NCBI GenBank assembly: GCA_021464415.1
Contig: CM038463.1
Coordinates: 186,001-250,000 of the forward strand
Length of the DNA: 64,000 nt
Direction: 5' to 3'
Origin: Lonicera japonica
Taxonomy: Eukaryota > Streptophyta > Magnoliopsida > Dipsacales > Caprifoliaceae
Below, piece by piece: positions 61,931-64,000 of this stretch (its first letter is position 1; each line of letters begins with the position of its first letter). Both the position numbers and the translations under genes were made by a program. A model generated the notes under the pieces. That model did no database searches. It saw only the letters and a list, made by a program, of their open reading frames with translations, and was not told the origin of the DNA.

Positions 61931-61944
61931 AAAAAAACCCTAAA
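61931..61944 (+). repeat. Poly(A) plus a single telomeric unit T10
   Basis: Seven A and one CCCTAAA, then non-LINE DNA. This is the innermost telomere-type junction in the window. Confidence 0.75.
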
Positions 61945-61946
61945 CA

Positions 61947-64000
61947 TGACGCCCTAAGTCCCGTTAGAGGATTTCTCCTCTGGGACCTAGTTAATCACGG
62001 GTGTCGTACGCCGACGGCGGTTGAATTAGGTGATGATTCCTGGAAACAATGCGAAAAATTCAATGTCTAGATAAGGAGACTAAGGTATGTCTCATACTCA
62101 TCATACAAACCATACATTATGCAATTAAACTAGTAGCATGACAACAAGCCTCCAAAGAGATCCCAGAACATTAAGTCTACAATCTCTATACAATACATAA
62201 GTTAAAATAAAAAAAGATACATATGAAGTCAACAAAATTTTATGAGCAATGGTCCTTCCCTCGCGGGGACTCTCGACCAACTGTGGTATAGAGGCGACCT
62301 ATGAAGTTGCGTCTTTCCCTTTCCTTTTTTCCGAAGAACCTACGGAAGTACCTGTGTAGGAAAATCAAAAGGGGTGAGTCAAACGAACTCAGTAAGAATC
62401 ATATATAATGAAATTGTGAGGAATATAGTATGTACAATCTTTTAAGTAACCATATAAAACCAGTTCATAGTGCTGTTGTATACATATATAAGCGTTTCAT
62501 AAACTTCGAACCGCTACACTGATAATACTCGCACCATCCAAGCGTACACCAGGTCTGCGTTTCATGGCCTTTCACCCACACGGCTACAGAGCCTCACGAT
62601 TGTTTCCATTCACGGTTTTGGGTCTTGCACCCAGGAGACGTCGTCCCAACTTTCGGCCCCATCTGATGAGACCTCACCTGGGACCGTTCATAGACTAGTG
62701 CTAATGGATATTTCCAACAAGATATCAACCATCCCAATTTATAATAATAACGCCTTATATACATTTATCCATAAAACCCACATTACTTTAATAATGTAAT
62801 CAACAAGAGGAAAGTTATATTAATACTTGTAATTGGTATATTAATTTGTAATTAAGGGTTTCATAAGTAATTTCCACCACTTGAAGTTGTAAGAGTAAAC
62901 AATGAACTTATATAATAAGGTTATCAACAAAAATGTGAGGTTCAAGTGGGTTTTGCAGCAAAACAAGCGAGTAGCCATAATTTCTCATCGTATCTAGGAG
63001 TTTTAAACCATATTACGACTATTCAATCCATAAATTTCAATATTTAATAAAAATCCCAAGATATATACATAGACCTATTTAGAAAACCTAGGTTTTCGAC
63101 AAAACATGTGGTAAATTCAAAATAAAGCTACAATAAGGTGTAAAGTAGGTTTTAGTACTAGATTCCTACCTCAATAAAGCTTAATCCTTGAGTTTTAAGG
63201 GTTGAACCAAGCCAATTCCACTGAATTTTGAAATCCCCCAAAGTGTTGCTTCTTGCCCTAACAATGGTGATTGATGAGATGAAGAAGAAGAAGATGGAGA
63301 TGAAAGTGGTAGATATGATGATCTTAAGTTCCCATCTTAAATCAAGGATGAGATCCTTCAAGAAACCCTAAAATTTTCCCCTCCCTTTCTCTCTGTAAGT
63401 CTTGAACTCGAAGGTTTGAAGAATGAGAAGAAAGGGTGTGTTTAGAGGTTTAAAATCGGGTCAAAATTGGTCAAAGAAGATCTGTTCTGATGAGTAAGAT
63501 CGATCTTAGTAGTAAGATCAATCTTACTCTGGGTAAAAAGTGTTCTGGTTTGGTTTGTCAACAATTTCAGATGAGTAAGATCGATCTTACTCCAGGCAAA
63601 AAGTGTTATGTCTTGAATCTGCTCAAAATTGACCCTAGTAAAATAGATCTTACTTGGGTCAGCAATAAGTGCCCCTGTTATACTAACACGTAGGTCCTCG
63701 AGACGCTGGAATCTCGTTTTGGTCCAAACACGAAACTTGTAGAGGGGAATGAGATGGAACTTTTGGCACTAACGGGGACTCATTTAAGCATTGGATGAGG
63801 AAGTTATGACCTCTCAAAAATGGCCAAAATTAAGGAATCGTAAAATGTCAAAACGTGTGATTATTGCCTTTTATTCAGTATGGGCCAACCGAATCATGAA
63901 ACGATTGTTCAAGAAAACTTAATTATACCGATACAATATGTTGAAAGTGATAGACTAAATAAAATTCACTCGGGTCATGATATGACCATCCGAAATAACA
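61947..64000 (-). repeat. LTR-like / subtelomeric non-coding DNA, runs off the window
   Basis: It starts TGACGCCCTAAGTCCCG and continues with TTAATCACGGGTGTCGTACG, the inverse of the LTR end in E10. I infer an LTR of a Ty3/gypsy-like element read on the minus strand; no coding domain is visible in the 2 kb. It includes GGGGTGAGTC...AACTCAGTAAG near 62370, a purine-rich (GAA)n stretch at 63280-63300 and a cluster of palindromic AGTAAGATCGATCTTACT motifs from 63493. Short ORFs here have no recognisable product. Confidence 0.55.

Larger units (their letters stand above)
59364..61937 (+). mobile_element. LINE E10, 5'-truncated and gutted (family A ORFs, family C-like 3' UTR)
   Basis: It comprises the end of ORF1, the first ~380 codons of ORF2, a ~290-bp LTR-like insert, and a 3' UTR ending with a weak stem CTCATACT/AGTTTGAG (61896-61921) and seven A. 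The RT core, zf-RVT and RNase H are missing. Its original 5' junction with telomere repeats was at about 53872, before the copia insertion. Confidence 0.85.

Overview
This is 64 kb of plant DNA, probably from a eudicot. It has Arabidopsis-type telomere repeats (CCCTAAA), L1-like LINEs with DUF4283-type ORF1 proteins and RNase H-bearing ORF2 proteins, and Ty1/copia and Ty3/gypsy-type LTR retrotransposon remains. I see no cellular gene, tRNA gene or complete rRNA gene.

The window is a head-to-tail array of about ten LINEs, all on the + strand. Each ends in poly(A) followed directly by CCCTAAA repeats, after which the next LINE begins. CCCTAAA on the + strand puts the chromosome end to the left. 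Poly(A) joined to the C-rich repeat is the polarity expected if a telomeric 3' end (TTTAGGG strand) primed reverse transcription of LINE RNA and telomere repeats were later added to the LINE 5' end. HeT-A/TART in Drosophila have this polarity; telomere-repeat LINEs such as SART/TRAS in silkworm are the other animal precedent. I know of no well-described plant counterpart, and consider this the main discovery.

Layout, left (distal) to right (proximal). E1 (1-6971): family A, ORF1 open at the window edge, intact 1375-aa ORF2. E2 (7206-11676): family B, gag only, full-length 5' end, broken ORF1. E3 (11921-22331): family A, full length, intact ORF1; ORF2 split by a 2.6-kb insert with a 5S-rRNA-containing LTR. 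E4 (22368-31680): family C, full length, intact ORF1; ORF2 split by a solo copia LTR. E5 (31879-34138): family B, 5' truncated, gag only. E6 (34194-43411): two tandem extra copies of [telomere + 0.9 kb ORF1], then a C/A chimera with an internal deletion. E7 (43455-44200) and E8 (44214-46119): 5'-truncated fragments. E9 (46130-53825): family C, nearly full length but heavily mutated. E10 (59364-61937): 5' truncated, gutted, and split from its telomere tract by an internally deleted copia element (53875-59363). From 61947 to the right edge is non-coding LTR-like DNA, probably the proximal boundary of the array.

Features shared across families suggest one system. The full-length copies share a 5' leader with a ~20-codon upstream ORF. 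ORF1 and ORF2 overlap as ATGA at every junction present (6 of 6). ORF2 is 1375 codons in families A and C once inserts are removed. The 3' UTRs carry a series of hairpins, the last immediately before poly(A) with changing sequence but retained pairing. Family B has gag but no pol and would depend on the A/C enzymes, a parallel to HeT-A with TART. Telomere tracts are generally longer and purer and ORFs generally more intact on the left, as expected if the array grew toward the left end.
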